The notes: generated from the letters alone by a model not told the origin. A DNA stretch of 64,000 nt from Bacteroidia bacterium (GCA_030427735.1 JAUIBP010000001.1:62001-126000), one strand, 5' to 3'; counted from the stretch's first letter, positions 8,275-17,653 are shown. Made by a program: numbers and translations.

Positions 8275-9345
8275 ATGAAAAATACAGCTTTAACTGCGAC
8301 ACACGAAGCTTTAGGCGCAAAAATGGTTCCTTTTGCAGGGTTTAATATGCCTGTACAATACGAAGGTGTAAACATAGAACACGAGACAGTAAGAACAGGA
8401 GTTGGTGTTTTTGATGTCAGCCACATGGGGGAATTCTTAATAGAAGGCCCAAACGCTTTGGCTCTAATTCAAAAAGTAAGCAGCAACGATGCCTCGAAAT
8501 TAACCATAGGTAAAGCGCAATACAGCTACTTACCAAACGATAACGGCGGTATAGTAGACGACCTCATTATTTACAAGATAAAAGAAGAAACGTATTTACT
8601 TGTGGTAAATGCAAGTAATATAGATAAAGATTGGAATTGGATTAGCTCTAAAAACGATGTTAACGCCACTATGCGTAACCTCAGCGACGATTATTCGTTA
8701 CTTGCCATTCAAGGTCCTAAAGCGGTTGAAGCCATGCAGCCATTAACCAGCCATAACCTTGCCAACATTCCATTTTACAATTTCGAAGTCGGCGATTTTG
8801 CGGGTATAGACCATGTTATTATTTCGGCAACAGGATATACAGGAAGTGGTGGATTCGAGATCTACTGCAAAAACAGCGAGGTACAACAAATTTGGGACAA
8901 GGTTATTGAAGCAGGTGCCAAACCTATTGGATTAGCAGCTCGCGATACCCTGCGTTTAGAAATGGGGTATTGTTTATACGGAAATGATATAAACGACACA
9001 ACATCGCCAATTGAAGCTGGTTTAGGTTGGGTTACTAAATTCACCAAAGAATTCACCAATTCTGAAGCCCTTTTAGCCGAAAAAACTAATGGGGTAAAAA
9101 ACAAATTGGTAGCTTTTAAATTAGACGAACGTGGTATACCGCGTCATGGTTACGATATTGTAGATAGCGACGGAAACACCATTGGTACAGTAACCTCGGG
9201 CACAATGTCGCCTTCGTTAGGTATTGGTATTGGTTTAGGATACGTACCTAAAGCATTAGCTACACCTGATAGTAAAATTTACATTCAAATACGCAAAAAA
9301 GCCATTCCGGCAACTGTGGTAAAATTACCATTTTACAAAGTGTAA
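8275..9345 (+). CDS. gcvT: Glycine cleavage system T protein (aminomethyltransferase)
   Basis: The enzyme transfers the methylene group from aminomethyl-lipoyl H protein to tetrahydrofolate and releases ammonia, part of glycine cleavage in the cytoplasm. At 356 residues it has the usual length. The family segments [20 protein letters not shown] (with the catalytic Asp), [11 protein letters not shown] and the C-terminal [12 protein letters not shown] are all present. No other gcv gene is nearby, so P and H proteins must be encoded elsewhere, as is common in this phylum. It has its own promoter and stands 34 bases before the epimerase gene. Confidence 0.95.
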   Translation: MKNTALTATHEALGAKMVPFAGFNMPVQYEGVNIEHETVRTGVGVFDVSHMGEFLIEGPNALALIQKVSSNDASKLTIGKAQYSYLPNDNGGIVDDLIIYKIKEETYLLVVNASNIDKDWNWISSKNDVNATMRNLSDDYSLLAIQGPKAVEAMQPLTSHNLANIPFYNFEVGDFAGIDHVIISATGYTGSGGFEIYCKNSEVQQIWDKVIEAGAKPIGLAARDTLRLEMGYCLYGNDINDTTSPIEAGLGWVTKFTKEFTNSEALLAEKTNGVKNKLVAFKLDERGIPRHGYDIVDSDGNTIGTVTSGTMSPSLGIGIGLGYVPKALATPDSKIYIQIRKKAIPATVVKLPFYKV

Positions 9346-9379
9346 AATACCATATTAGCTTCTCGTAAAGTTTACTGTA

Positions 9380-10210
9380 ATGAAAGAGAACGCAAATAAA
9401 CATAGAATTTTAATATTAGGAGCAAGCGGCTTTATAGGCAATGCCATTTATAAAGAGCTCTGCTCCTATTTTAAAACCTATGGTACGTTTAATACAGCAC
9501 GGAAAACTTTTGAAGACAATAAACATTTTTTTCAATACAATGTAGAAGAAGATGATGTTTTTGAGATTCTAGACGCCATTCGCCCCACTATTATCATTTC
9601 TGCACTTCGCGGCGATTTTTCGGCACAAGTCATTGCACACACACATCTGGTAGAGTATATTTTAAAACACAATACGCGCTTGTTCTTTATGTCGTCTGCC
9701 AATGTTTTCGATGCTTACAGTCAGTACCCTAGCTACGAATTAGATAAGACTTTAAGCCATAGTATTTACGGGCATTTCAAAATAAAAATAGAGAATATGC
9801 TCATGCGCTTACCAAAAAAACAAATTGTTATTTTAAGGCTGCCTATGGTTTTTGGTTCGCAATCTCCGCGCATTAAAGACATTAAACAACATTTGATAGA
9901 TAAAACCCCAATAGAAGTATTTCCAAACCTGATTTTAAACGTTACTAACGAGTCTAAAATTACGCAACAAATACATTATATCATCAACCGAAATAAATAC
10001 GGCATTTATCATCTAGGCAGTACAGATTTAGTGCATCACGACGAATTTATAAAAGACATCGTTAAAACCATTGGGCATACTTCACCCATATACAAGCATG
10101 TATTTACAACAAACGACGATAGATATTTAGCTGTTTTACCTAAAGAAAATCTGTTACCCAAACACTTACAACTTCACAGTCAAGAAATCTTAAGAGAATT
10201 AGAAGTATGA
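9380..10210 (+). CDS. NAD(P)-dependent epimerase/dehydratase-like (RmlD-like SDR)
   Basis: A 276-residue extended short-chain dehydrogenase. The Rossmann loop ILGASGFIGNAIYKEL is at about residues 11-26. The active-site Tyr and Lys are probably in the SIYGHFKIKIE segment near 128-138 (YxxxK), and FFMSSANVFD carries the expected Ser. It resembles sugar-nucleotide reductases such as RmlD but is slightly short, and I cannot name the substrate. It follows gcvT by 34 bases and may be co-transcribed with it, without an obvious functional link. Confidence 0.75.
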   Translation: MKENANKHRILILGASGFIGNAIYKELCSYFKTYGTFNTARKTFEDNKHFFQYNVEEDDVFEILDAIRPTIIISALRGDFSAQVIAHTHLVEYILKHNTRLFFMSSANVFDAYSQYPSYELDKTLSHSIYGHFKIKIENMLMRLPKKQIVILRLPMVFGSQSPRIKDIKQHLIDKTPIEVFPNLILNVTNESKITQQIHYIINRNKYGIYHLGSTDLVHHDEFIKDIVKTIGHTSPIYKHVFTTNDDRYLAVLPKENLLPKHLQLHSQEILRELEV

Positions 10211-10230
10211 TTGATTTTACAATTTAAAAT

Positions 10231-10280
10231 CACTACTTTAATAGCATATAAAAAACACTACTTTAATAGCATATAAAAAA
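10231..10280 (+). repeat. Perfect 25-bp tandem duplication
   Basis: Bases 10231-10255 and 10256-10280 are identical, each beginning CACTACTTTAATAGC and ending in A-rich sequence. They occupy the gap before the pterin dehydratase gene, 9 bases from its ATG. Perfect identity suggests a recent slippage duplication. Confidence 0.9.
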
Positions 10281-10289
10281 CAAATCATT

Positions 10290-10583
10290 ATGAGCAAATT
10301 ATCAGAACAAGACATCGAAAAACGACTGTTACAATTTCCTGATTGGGAATATTACGACGACGCCATTCATGTAGAATTCGAATTCGAAAATTTTAAAGAT
10401 TGTTTTAGTGCCATGAGCAGAATTGCTTTTGAATGTGAAGCCCTAAACCACCACCCCGATTGGAGCAATACTTACAATGTACTAACCATAGCACTAAGTA
10501 CACACAGCGAAGGCGGGGTAACCGAAAAAGATTTTAAACTAGCAAAAGCTATTGAAGCTATTGTAGAACCCGAAGAAGATTAA
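10290..10583 (+). CDS. Pterin-4a-carbinolamine dehydratase
   Basis: A small cytoplasmic enzyme (97 residues, normal size) that dehydrates 4a-hydroxytetrahydrobiopterin, recycling the cofactor of aromatic amino-acid hydroxylases. The family signature is clear: EALNHHPDWSNTYNVLTIAL with the paired His, then the THSEGGVTEKDFKLA segment. No phenylalanine hydroxylase is in the window. The gene is preceded by a tandem 25-bp duplication that could change its expression, and followed 28 bases later by the promoter of yebC. Confidence 0.92.
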   Translation: MSKLSEQDIEKRLLQFPDWEYYDDAIHVEFEFENFKDCFSAMSRIAFECEALNHHPDWSNTYNVLTIALSTHSEGGVTEKDFKLAKAIEAIVEPEED

Positions 10584-10611
10584 ATTACAAATAAGTTGTT
10601 GTAATTTTTTA

Positions 10612-10619
10612 TAAATTTG
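10612..10619 (+). promoter_or_regulatory. -7 promoter box of yebC
   Basis: TAAATTTG matches TAnnTTTG, 32 bases before the yebC start. Confidence 0.6.
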
Positions 10620-10651
10620 CAGCCAACTAAACAAAAAATACACAGTAAAAC

Positions 10652-11380
10652 ATGGGAAGAGCTTTTGAATTTCGTAAAGCACGCAAAATGAAACGTTGGT
10701 CTGCCATGAGTAAAGCCTTTACTCGCATTGGTAAAGACATTGTAATGGCCGTTAAAGAAGGTGGTCCAGATCCAGATAGCAATGCGCGATTAAGAGCGGT
10801 TATCCAGAACGCCAAGGCTGTAAACATGCCAAAAGACAATGTAGAACGAGCTATTAAACGTGCAAGCGACAAAAGTTTAGGCGACTACAAAGAAGTGCTT
10901 TTTGAAGGCTACGCCCCTCATGGAATTGCTATTTTGGTAGAAACCGCAACAGACAACAACACACGTACCGTTGCCAACGTACGCAGCTATTTTAACAAAT
11001 GCGACGGAAGTTTAGGAACTTCGGGATCGGTGGTTTTTATGTTTGACCACACTTGTAACTTCAGAATAAATGCTGAAGGTATAGACCCAGAAGAACTGGA
11101 ATTAGAATTAATAGACTTTGGTGCCGAAGAAGTATTTGCAGACGAAGATGGCATATTAATTTATGCGCCGTTTGAAAGCTTTGGAGCCATTCAGTCCGAG
11201 TTAGAATCTAGAGGCATAGAAATACTATCTTCTGGTTTTGAACGCATTCCGCAAGTTACTAAAGAACTTACTGCAGAACAGGCTGCAGATGTAGAAAAAC
11301 TTCTCGAAAAAATTGAAGAAGACGACGATGTGCAAAACGTGTATCATACTATGCAAGAATCTGCCGAAGACGACGCATAA
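10652..11380 (+). CDS. yebC: YebC/PmpR-family protein (DNA-binding or translation factor)
   Basis: A 242-residue member of the universally conserved YebC/TACO1 family. The N-terminus MGRAFEFRKARKMKRW, the VKEGGPDPDSNARLR segment and the NMPKDNVERAIKRA helix are hallmarks. Members have been described as transcription regulators and as factors that help ribosomes through proline-rich stretches. The acidic C-terminus is typical. It has its own promoter and a strong terminator, so it forms a single-gene unit. Confidence 0.93.
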   Translation: MGRAFEFRKARKMKRWSAMSKAFTRIGKDIVMAVKEGGPDPDSNARLRAVIQNAKAVNMPKDNVERAIKRASDKSLGDYKEVLFEGYAPHGIAILVETATDNNTRTVANVRSYFNKCDGSLGTSGSVVFMFDHTCNFRINAEGIDPEELELELIDFGAEEVFADEDGILIYAPFESFGAIQSELESRGIEILSSGFERIPQVTKELTAEQAADVEKLLEKIEEDDDVQNVYHTMQESAEDDA

Positions 11381-11397
11381 ACTAGTAAGCTACTTAC

Positions 11398-11433
11398 AAA
11401 AAAAGGGATTGAAAGATTTCAATCCCTTTTTTT
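11398..11433 (+). terminator. Terminator of yebC
   Basis: A near-perfect stem, AAAAAAAGGGATTGAAA (11398-11414) against TTTCAATCCCTTTTTTT (11417-11433), ends in seven T. Confidence 0.92.
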
Positions 11434-11505
11434 GTACCCTAAATTTAGTACACTCCTTCTTAAATATATTTAAACCCATAATATCAATATATCTTTTCGC
11501 TTTTG

Positions 11506-11513
11506 TACTTTTG
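11506..11513 (+). promoter_or_regulatory. -7 promoter box of the DUF3050 gene
   Basis: TACTTTTG matches TAnnTTTG. It lies 39 bases before the ATG at 11553, which favours that start over the TTG at 11541. Confidence 0.6.
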
Positions 11514-11552
11514 CAAACTGAATTTTTAAAATCTCATTAATTGCCACACACT

Positions 11553-12335
11553 ATGGTACAATTGCAATACATAGAAACCGAACTCTCTAATTTAAGACAA
11601 CAACTAAAAGACCATAAACTCTATAAAACCCTATCGCAAATAGACGATATTAAAATTTTTATGGAAAGCCATGTTTATGCTGTTTGGGATTTTATGTCGC
11701 TACTAAAAGCGCTTCAACTACAATTTACTACAGTATCGTTGCCTTGGGTACCGGCACCTCATCCAGAATTGGCCCGTTTTATTAATGAAATTGTTCATGG
11801 CGAAGAAAGTGATGTAAACGAACTAGGTGAAGCCAAAAGCCATTTTGAAATGTATATAGATGCCATGCAGCAAATTGAGGCAGACACCACCCCTATAACA
11901 ACTTTCATTCAGCTTATAGAAAATAAAATAGAAGTCCTTAAAGCGGCTAAATTGGTTAATACCTCTAAAGCTGTGCGCCATTTTATGGAATTCACTTTCA
12001 AAGTAATAGATAGTAATAAACCACACTTAATAGCATCGGCCTTTACATTTGGTAGGGAAGACATTATTCCAGACATGTTTTTCGAAATCATAAATCAAAA
12101 CGAAACCGAAAACACATCTTACAGTAAACTTTCTTACTACCTAAAACGTCATATAGAACTAGACGGCGACGAGCACGGCCCAATTGCCCTTAAAATGATT
12201 TCGGAACTATGTGGTACCGATAGTTTAAAATGGGAAGAAGTTTTAAATATAGCCAAAGAAGCTTTGAATATGCGATTACAACTTTGGGATGCCATTGCCG
12301 ATAGTATTGAAGCACAACACACCCAATTGGTTTAG
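11553..12335 (+). CDS. DUF3050 domain protein
   Basis: A 260-residue cytoplasmic protein, all helical by composition. The [18 protein letters not shown] segment, the [23 protein letters not shown] stretch with its His and Glu residues, and the later [11 protein letters not shown] identify DUF3050, a family thought to share the haem-oxygenase-like fold with a di-metal site. Function is unknown. I chose the ATG at 11553 (MVQLQYIE) over a TTG twelve bases upstream. It stands alone with its own promoter. A decayed transporter fragment follows 18 bases after its stop. Confidence 0.8.
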   Translation: MVQLQYIETELSNLRQQLKDHKLYKTLSQIDDIKIFMESHVYAVWDFMSLLKALQLQFTTVSLPWVPAPHPELARFINEIVHGEESDVNELGEAKSHFEMYIDAMQQIEADTTPITTFIQLIENKIEVLKAAKLVNTSKAVRHFMEFTFKVIDSNKPHLIASAFTFGREDIIPDMFFEIINQNETENTSYSKLSYYLKRHIELDGDEHGPIALKMISELCGTDSLKWEEVLNIAKEALNMRLQLWDAIADSIEAQHTQLV

Positions 12336-12353
12336 TTTAAAAACTTACTTTAG

Positions 12354-12498
12354 CCGATAATTTATTCTGTTTGGGCTAGCATGGGAGCTGTAACCACCTT
12401 GTTTATGGCAATTTATTTTTAAAGAACCAGCCGATTTTTGGCGCGTAGTTTTTATTTCGACTTTAATTTTATCTATTAACGGATTAACGTTAGTGTAG
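12354..12498 (+). pseudogene. Remnant of an SMR-family small multidrug transporter
   Basis: Translation gives IYSVWASMGAVTTLFMAIYF in one frame, then FKEPADFWRVVFISTLILS in the next, ending GLTLV and a TAG. Together this reads like the last third of a small multidrug resistance protein (EmrE/SugE type: AVWxGxGA..., then FKE..., then a final helix). The frame changes in the T-run at 12416-12420. The first two-thirds of the gene are absent, and TAG lies just upstream of the fragment. It is a decayed copy with no possible full-length product. Confidence 0.7.
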
Positions 12499-12500
12499 CA

Positions 12501-13055
12501 CTAATCGGCATCGAAACTATACTCTGGGATTTTCCCTTTTACATCTCTAAAAAAATGGTGCATTACCTTAAAATCGGCTGCCATATCTTGTGTAGGATAA
12601 AAGGGTTCTGAAATAACATTTTGCTTTTTACCAAAATCGAATGTCACCATTACTATAGGCACTTTTGCTGCCTTGGCAATATAATAAAAACCAGTTTTCC
12701 ACGCATCGACTTTCTTGCGCGTTCCTTCGGGTGCAATATTTAATCGAAATTCTTCCCGCTCGCGAAATAATTGCGCAATAGCTTCAACCTTATTTTGCCC
12801 TGAGGTTCTGTCTAAAGCCACACCACCAACACTTCTAAAATACATGCCAAAAGGCCATTTAAATAATTCCTTTTTTGCTACAAAATTTATAGGTGTTTCG
12901 GTAATTTTTCGAATTAATAAGCCAATGTAAAAATCGTGCCAACTGGTATGTGGAACGGCTATTACGATATATTTTTTTAAATGCTCGGGAAAACTTCCAA
13001 TCAGCTTCCACTTCAACACTTTAAAATATATAAATCTATAGAGCGACTTTAACAT
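12501..13055 (-). CDS. PlsC-like acyltransferase family protein
   Basis: A 184-residue member of the 1-acylglycerol-3-phosphate acyltransferase superfamily. The catalytic H-x4-D motif is HTSWHD (His36, Asp41), the FRSVGGVALDR segment fits motif II, and APEGTR (109-113) is the acceptor-binding motif. It is shorter than PlsC (about 240) and resembles the small glycerol acyltransferase-like proteins of Bacteroidota. It lies 5 bases after kdnB and so probably shares its transcript, which suggests a lipid or lipid A substrate. The substrate itself is unknown. Confidence 0.8.
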   Translation of the reverse strand: MLKSLYRFIYFKVLKWKLIGSFPEHLKKYIVIAVPHTSWHDFYIGLLIRKITETPINFVAKKELFKWPFGMYFRSVGGVALDRTSGQNKVEAIAQLFREREEFRLNIAPEGTRKKVDAWKTGFYYIAKAAKVPIVMVTFDFGKKQNVISEPFYPTQDMAADFKVMHHFFRDVKGKIPEYSFDAD

Positions 13056-13060
13056 GCTGC

Positions 13061-14143
13061 TTACATTTTCTCGTACAGGCTTCTAAGCTTTTCGCGAGTC
13101 ATAATAGTTTTCCAGTTACTTCCTAAAGCATTCTCCCAAAGCGGCGCTAAACTTAAGGCCACATCTATCATAATATCGAATTCTTCATCGGTTAAAGCTT
13201 TACATAAACCGGTAGGCAAATCGATGTTGTGCTTAGCTTTCATTTCCTTAAACAAGGCAACGCCCTCTGGATAAAACTCTTCTAAATGATTAAAAACAAT
13301 ACAATTTCCTATACCGTGTTTTGTGCCTAATAAATAGCCTAAACCATAGCTCATAGCATGGGCAACACCTACCTGAGAGTAAGCAATACTCATACCGCCA
13401 TGCCAAGAAGCCATCATTAATTTATCTTGCGATTCTTCTGGCGAAAGCGTATCGTGTAAAAAAATGTCTTTACACAACTCTAAGGCTTTTTCTCCATAAC
13501 TTTGGCTAAACACGTTTAAATAGCTACCTGTTAGCGATTCTATACAATGAATGTAACAATCCATACCCGTGTAAAACCATTGGTTTTTAGGAACATCTTT
13601 AGTTAATTCGGGATCTAAAACCACTTGATCGAACGGTGTGTAATCGGAATTTATGCCTAGTTTTTTGTCTGGTCCAGTAAGTACTGTTGTTCTGGACACT
13701 TCGGCCCCCGTGCCAGAAATTGTAGGCACCCCAACATGGTATATAGCTGGATTTTTAACCAAATCCCAACCTTGATAATCCTTAGCCTCTCCGGGGTTGG
13801 TAAGCATAATAGCGACTGCTTTTGCCATGTCTAGCACAGTACCACCACCAATACCAATGATGCCTGAAGGTCGTTCTTTAAAATTTAATATTATATGCTC
13901 TACCAAACTATCTACTTGTTCGGTTTTAGGTTCTTCGGCAGCAGAAATAAAAATAATTTTATCTTCGTATGCTAAAGGTATGCGTTTTGTAATCCAATCG
14001 TTTTTTTCGAAAACATCATCAACTAAAAAAATAAAAGGCGCATTAACATTTAGGCGTTTAGGCTCTAATATTTCTCCTAATTGACTGTAACTACCGCGTC
14101 CAAAAACCACTTTAGACACCATTGGAAAATTTTTGTAATTCAT
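13061..14143 (-). CDS. kdnB: Iron-containing alcohol dehydrogenase, KdnB-like (Kdo 8-oxidase)
   Basis: A 360-residue group III metal-dependent dehydrogenase. The nucleotide loop GIGGGTVLDMAKA is at residues 97-109, and the metal ligands are probably Asp195, His199 (GMDCYIHC), His262 and His276 (KHGIGNC). From memory it matches Shewanella KdnB closely along its length, including VFGRGS, DYQGWDLVKNPAI and the SGTGAEVSRT stretch. KdnB oxidises C8 of Kdo so that KdnA can aminate it to 8-amino-Kdo. Being next to kdsB strongly supports a role in Kdo metabolism. The partner KdnA aminotransferase is not in this window. Another Fe-ADH activity is possible. Confidence 0.78.
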   Translation of the reverse strand: MNYKNFPMVSKVVFGRGSYSQLGEILEPKRLNVNAPFIFLVDDVFEKNDWITKRIPLAYEDKIIFISAAEEPKTEQVDSLVEHIILNFKERPSGIIGIGGGTVLDMAKAVAIMLTNPGEAKDYQGWDLVKNPAIYHVGVPTISGTGAEVSRTTVLTGPDKKLGINSDYTPFDQVVLDPELTKDVPKNQWFYTGMDCYIHCIESLTGSYLNVFSQSYGEKALELCKDIFLHDTLSPEESQDKLMMASWHGGMSIAYSQVGVAHAMSYGLGYLLGTKHGIGNCIVFNHLEEFYPEGVALFKEMKAKHNIDLPTGLCKALTDEEFDIMIDVALSLAPLWENALGSNWKTIMTREKLRSLYEKM

Positions 14144-14176
14144 GTATTCTGTTTAAAAAACATCAATAGTTAGTTA

Positions 14177-14881
14177 TTAATTTAAAAGTTTTAAAACTTC
14201 TGGTAAGGCCGAAATGGTTTTATAGGCTTTACCATTGGTTTCGGTTTCGGTGACTTGTTCGTGTAACCAGGTGGTGTGAAACGGCACATGTATAGCATGC
14301 GCTTTAATATTGATTAATGGCAGAACATCTGATTTTAATGAATTACCGATCATTAAAAATTCTGACGGTTTTATATCTAAATGATTTAAAAGTTTAGAGT
14401 AATTTTCTTCCTTTTTATCGCTTAGCACTTCTATATGATGAAAATATTGCAATAACCCCGACTGTTGCAATTTACGTTCTTGATCTAACAAATCACCTTT
14501 GGTTGCCACTATAAGTCTGTAGGACTGCGATAAGGTTTGAAGCACATCTTCTACGCCGTCTAATAATTCTACAGGTTTATTAATCATGCGCTTACCGATA
14601 TTCAAAATCTCTTGAATGGTCGTATTCGCCACTGTATTGTTAGACAATTCGAGAGCCATTTCGACCATAGAAAGCACAAAACCTTTAATACCGTAACCAT
14701 ACATGGGTAAATTTTTCAGTTCCATTTTAAACAGCTCCTGATCTATTTTATTTTTGGTCTCGAACTGCGATAATAAATCTGCAAATTCGGCTTCAGCATC
14801 TCTAAAATAGGTTTCGTTAACCCAAAGTGTATCGTCGGCATCAAAGCCAATAACTTTTATGTTACTGTACTCTATTTCCAT
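14177..14881 (-). CDS. HAD-superfamily phosphatase (subfamily IA)
   Basis: A 234-residue haloacid-dehalogenase-type hydrolase. The nucleophile motif GFDADDTLW has Asp14 and Asp16, the second motif is VATKGD, and the third is in [14 protein letters not shown] helical cap follows motif I, as in YjjG-type nucleotidases. It is too long and has the wrong cap for KdsC, so I do not call it Kdo-8-phosphate phosphatase, although its position makes that tempting. Its start overlaps the end of kdsB by 10 bases, and kdnB follows 33 bases later, so the three are one operon. Confidence 0.8.
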   Translation of the reverse strand: MEIEYSNIKVIGFDADDTLWVNETYFRDAEAEFADLLSQFETKNKIDQELFKMELKNLPMYGYGIKGFVLSMVEMALELSNNTVANTTIQEILNIGKRMINKPVELLDGVEDVLQTLSQSYRLIVATKGDLLDQERKLQQSGLLQYFHHIEVLSDKKEENYSKLLNHLDIKPSEFLMIGNSLKSDVLPLINIKAHAIHVPFHTTWLHEQVTETETNGKAYKTISALPEVLKLLN

Positions 14882-15600
14882 AATTTTTTAGCACGTTCTA
14901 AATCTTCTGGTGTATCTATTTCTACGCCTTCAACATGCGTTTCTACCATTTTAATGCGTTTACCGTACTCTAAATACCTAATACATTCTATTTTTTCGGA
15001 TGCTTCTAAAGGTTTCATTGGTAAATTGTAAAAATCGAGTATGGCTTCTTTTCTAAAGGCATAAACGCCCTTGTGTTTAAAATATTTTACGTTTATATTT
15101 TTATCGCGCGGATAAGGTATTGGGCTTCTAGAAAAATACAGCGCAAAGTTAAAATTATCTACAATCACTTTTACGGTGTTGGGATTATTAATTTCGTCTT
15201 GATCTGTAATATGAACCATTAAAGATGCTAAATCGATTTGCTTGTCTTTATCATCTTTAAATACTTCTATTAACTTTTGCAAAGATGATGCCTCTGTAAA
15301 AGGTTCGTCGCCTTGCACGTTAACCACAATATCGATATCTAAGTGCTCTACAGCTTCAGCAATTCTGTCGCTTCCGCATTCGTGCTCTTTTTGGCTCATT
15401 ATGGCTTTCCCTCCATGGCTAACAATAGTATCGTAAATAACCTCGCTATCTGTTACAACAAAAACATCATCAAATAATTGAGTAGCTACGGTAGCTTCGT
15501 AAGTTCTTAAGATAACAGGTTTCCCTTCTAAATCCTGCATGAGTTTACCAGGAAAGCGCGAAGCACTATATCGCGCCGGAATCATAGAAATGATCTTCAT
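14872..15600 (-). CDS. kdsB: 3-deoxy-manno-octulosonate cytidylyltransferase
   Basis: KdsB activates Kdo as CMP-Kdo for transfer to lipid A. The CTP-binding N-terminus [16 protein letters not shown], the NVQGDEPF motif near residue 95 and the C-terminal [18 protein letters not shown] are all typical, and 242 residues is normal. It leads a set kdsB-HAD-kdnB-acyltransferase on the minus strand, with its own promoter box 22 bases upstream. If the neighbouring KdnB works as in Shewanella, this KdsB may activate 8-amino-Kdo rather than Kdo; the sequence cannot decide. Confidence 0.95.
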   Translation of the reverse strand: MKIISMIPARYSASRFPGKLMQDLEGKPVILRTYEATVATQLFDDVFVVTDSEVIYDTIVSHGGKAIMSQKEHECGSDRIAEAVEHLDIDIVVNVQGDEPFTEASSLQKLIEVFKDDKDKQIDLASLMVHITDQDEINNPNTVKVIVDNFNFALYFSRSPIPYPRDKNINVKYFKHKGVYAFRKEAILDFYNLPMKPLEASEKIECIRYLEYGKRIKMVETHVEGVEIDTPEDLERAKKLWK

Positions 15601-15622
15601 AAAAACAAAATTAATTCAGTTC

Positions 15623-15630
15623 CAAAAATA
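15623..15630 (-). promoter_or_regulatory. -7 promoter box of kdsB
   Basis: TATTTTTG on the minus strand, 22 bases before the kdsB start, in the short gap to the DUF4126 gene. Confidence 0.6.
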
Positions 15631-15654
15631 GGGTTTTATAACAGACTTTAAAGC

Positions 15655-16215
15655 CTATTGCGGTTTAAACTTTTTATAAAGTTTAGCAATAAAAAAGAAA
15701 ATACCGATTACCAGTATAATAGCCAAAACAGGCAAAAATATAGAAACTACAGCTAATACAACAGCACTTGTAGTTTCGACTGTAGCAACTATTGGATTTG
15801 CTATCCCTGCGGTAGTTGCAGACGAGGTTAATCGTGTAGCCGAAGCGGTGCCAGCAATAGCCGCAGCCGTGCCCCCACCTGCTATAATGGCCAAGGCCCA
15901 AGTTATAACCGGACTCAAATCGGTTACTGTAGAAACCATAACGGCTGTACCTGCAATAGCTGCTAATGGTACAGCAATACTATCTAACAAATTATCTACA
16001 AAGGGTATTATATAGGCTAAAATTTCTACCACCGTTGCGACTCCTAATACTGTAAGTGTAGGTAAACTCCCAATCCATTGCCAAGCTTCATTTAGCGGCC
16101 AAATATTAAAATACGCCGCCAAGCTCAAAGCAAAAAGAGGCAGGAACACCCTAAACCCCACCGAGGCGGCTAGTCCCACACCTAAACAAATACTAATGAC
16201 AGTTTCGGCAGACAT
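15655..16215 (-). CDS. DUF4126 membrane protein
   Basis: A 186-residue inner-membrane protein with about five hydrophobic helices. The N-terminal SICLGVGLAASVGFRVFLPLFALSLAA, the WIGSLPTLTVLGVATVVEILAYIIPFVDNLLD segment and the Gly/Ala-rich GGGTAAAIAGTASATRL stretch identify DUF4126, whose function is not known. It begins 10 bases after the helicase gene and ends 54 bases before kdsB. It may be read from the helicase promoter. Confidence 0.8.
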   Translation of the reverse strand: MSAETVISICLGVGLAASVGFRVFLPLFALSLAAYFNIWPLNEAWQWIGSLPTLTVLGVATVVEILAYIIPFVDNLLDSIAVPLAAIAGTAVMVSTVTDLSPVITWALAIIAGGGTAAAIAGTASATRLTSSATTAGIANPIVATVETTSAVVLAVVSIFLPVLAIILVIGIFFFIAKLYKKFKPQ

Positions 16216-16225
16216 GATTTATAAT

Positions 16226-17653
16226 TTATTCGGTTTCAAAAAAATCGTCTTTAAAGCCTATAAGATACAACTTTTCCTTGGCACGAGTAACTGCCGTATA
16301 CAACCAACGCAAATAATCGACATCTATACCGTTTGGTAAATAAGGTTGTTCTACAAAAACGGTATGCCATTGCCCCCCTTGCGACTTATGGCAAGTAATG
16401 GCATAAGAAAACTTAACTTGTAGCGCATTAAAAAAAGTATTCTTTTTTACGCTCATAAATTTTTTATAATTACTCGTTTCTTCTTGGTAGTCTTCCATTA
16501 CATTTTGGTACAATTTATTAGAATCTTCGTAAGATAGCGAAGGTGTTTCGGCAGCAATGGTATCTAAAAGTAATACCGTTTCGAAAGGCTTCATTCTTGG
16601 ATAATCTACCATACGCACTTTAACCTCGGCAAAACGGAAACCATACAATTCTTTAAAAGCAAAAATTTCCAAAACTTCAATAATATCTCCATTAGCTATA
16701 AAACCTGCTTCGGATGATGGTTTTACCCAAAAATAATTATTCTTAACCACCATTAAATAATCGCCTGCGGTAAGTTCGTTTTCGTTGAACAAAATGCGAC
16801 TACGAATTTGCTGATTATACAAATTGGCACGTTTATTACTACGTACTATTATAGCTGTTTCTTCGTTACCTAAGGTACTGTAAGCATCGTTTATGGCGTC
16901 CATAATTTCTTGTCCGTCAATCAATCGTACCACATCGCTAAAATTTTTAAGCTGAAACTTAAACGTATCGAAAAAGGTATCGGACAAACTCTCGCGAAGC
17001 TGTGTGGCGTTGTATAAAATTCCTGAATCTTGTTCTTGACGTACCACTTCGTCTAGTTCTACCTGAACCACTTCTTTATTATAATTAAGCGCTAAGGTTC
17101 TAGGCTCTAAAGCAGGACTTAAATCTAATTTTACAGGAGGTAATTGGGCAGTATCTCCAATAAGCAGAAGTTTACAATTATGTCCGCCGTAAACATAATG
17201 CATTAAATCGTCTAGCAACGAACCGTTTTCGAACAGTTTAGATTCGCCTGGAGTATCGGGTATCATAGACGATTCGTCTACAATAAAAATAGTGTTTTTA
17301 TGTTTATTGGGTTGTAAAACGAATTTAACACCGCCAGATTTTTCTTTTTTAGGAAAATATATTTTTCGGTGTATTGTAAACGCTTCTTTTTTGGAATAAT
17401 TAGATATTACTTTAGCCGCGCGTCCTGTAGGTGCCATAAGTACGGCACTCTTTTTAATTTTCCATAAATTATTTACTAAAGTGCTAACAATTGTTGTTTT
17501 ACCTGTTCCTGCATACCCCTTTAACACGTACAATGCTTTGGGGTCTGTGTTAAAAATAAATTCTGATAACTGTAATAAAACAACATCCTGTTTTGGTGTT
17601 GGTGTAAACGGAAATTGCTGTTTTATAAGGAAATAAAATTGAGATACGTTCAT
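16226..17653 (-). CDS. RecD/PIF1-like ATP-dependent DNA helicase
   Basis: A 475-residue superfamily 1 helicase. Walker A GYAGTGKTT is at residues 47-55, motif Ia is MAPTGRAAKV, Walker B IVDESSM is near 124-130, and motifs V/VI are AITCHKSQGGQW and YTAVTRAKEKLYLIG at the C-terminus. The viral-helicase-like UvrD C-terminal fold is interrupted as in RecD2. It lacks the long N-terminal region of RecD2 proper. It is probably a 5'-3' helicase in DNA repair or replication. A promoter box lies 28 bases before its ATG. Confidence 0.88.
   Translation of the reverse strand: MNVSQFYFLIKQQFPFTPTPKQDVVLLQLSEFIFNTDPKALYVLKGYAGTGKTTIVSTLVNNLWKIKKSAVLMAPTGRAAKVISNYSKKEAFTIHRKIYFPKKEKSGGVKFVLQPNKHKNTIFIVDESSMIPDTPGESKLFENGSLLDDLMHYVYGGHNCKLLLIGDTAQLPPVKLDLSPALEPRTLALNYNKEVVQVELDEVVRQEQDSGILYNATQLRESLSDTFFDTFKFQLKNFSDVVRLIDGQEIMDAINDAYSTLGNEETAIIVRSNKRANLYNQQIRSRILFNENELTAGDYLMVVKNNYFWVKPSSEAGFIANGDIIEVLEIFAFKELYGFRFAEVKVRMVDYPRMKPFETVLLLDTIAAETPSLSYEDSNKLYQNVMEDYQEETSNYKKFMSVKKNTFFNALQVKFSYAITCHKSQGGQWHTVFVEQPYLPNGIDVDYLRWLYTAVTRAKEKLYLIGFKDDFFETE

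Noticed and set aside
11313-11540. 75-codon frame after yebC
   Set aside because: It starts inside yebC in another frame and runs through the yebC terminator; no gene-like composition.
14177-14881. KdsC phosphatase in the kdsB operon
   Set aside because: The HAD protein is 234 residues with an inserted helical cap; KdsC is about 180 residues and capless.
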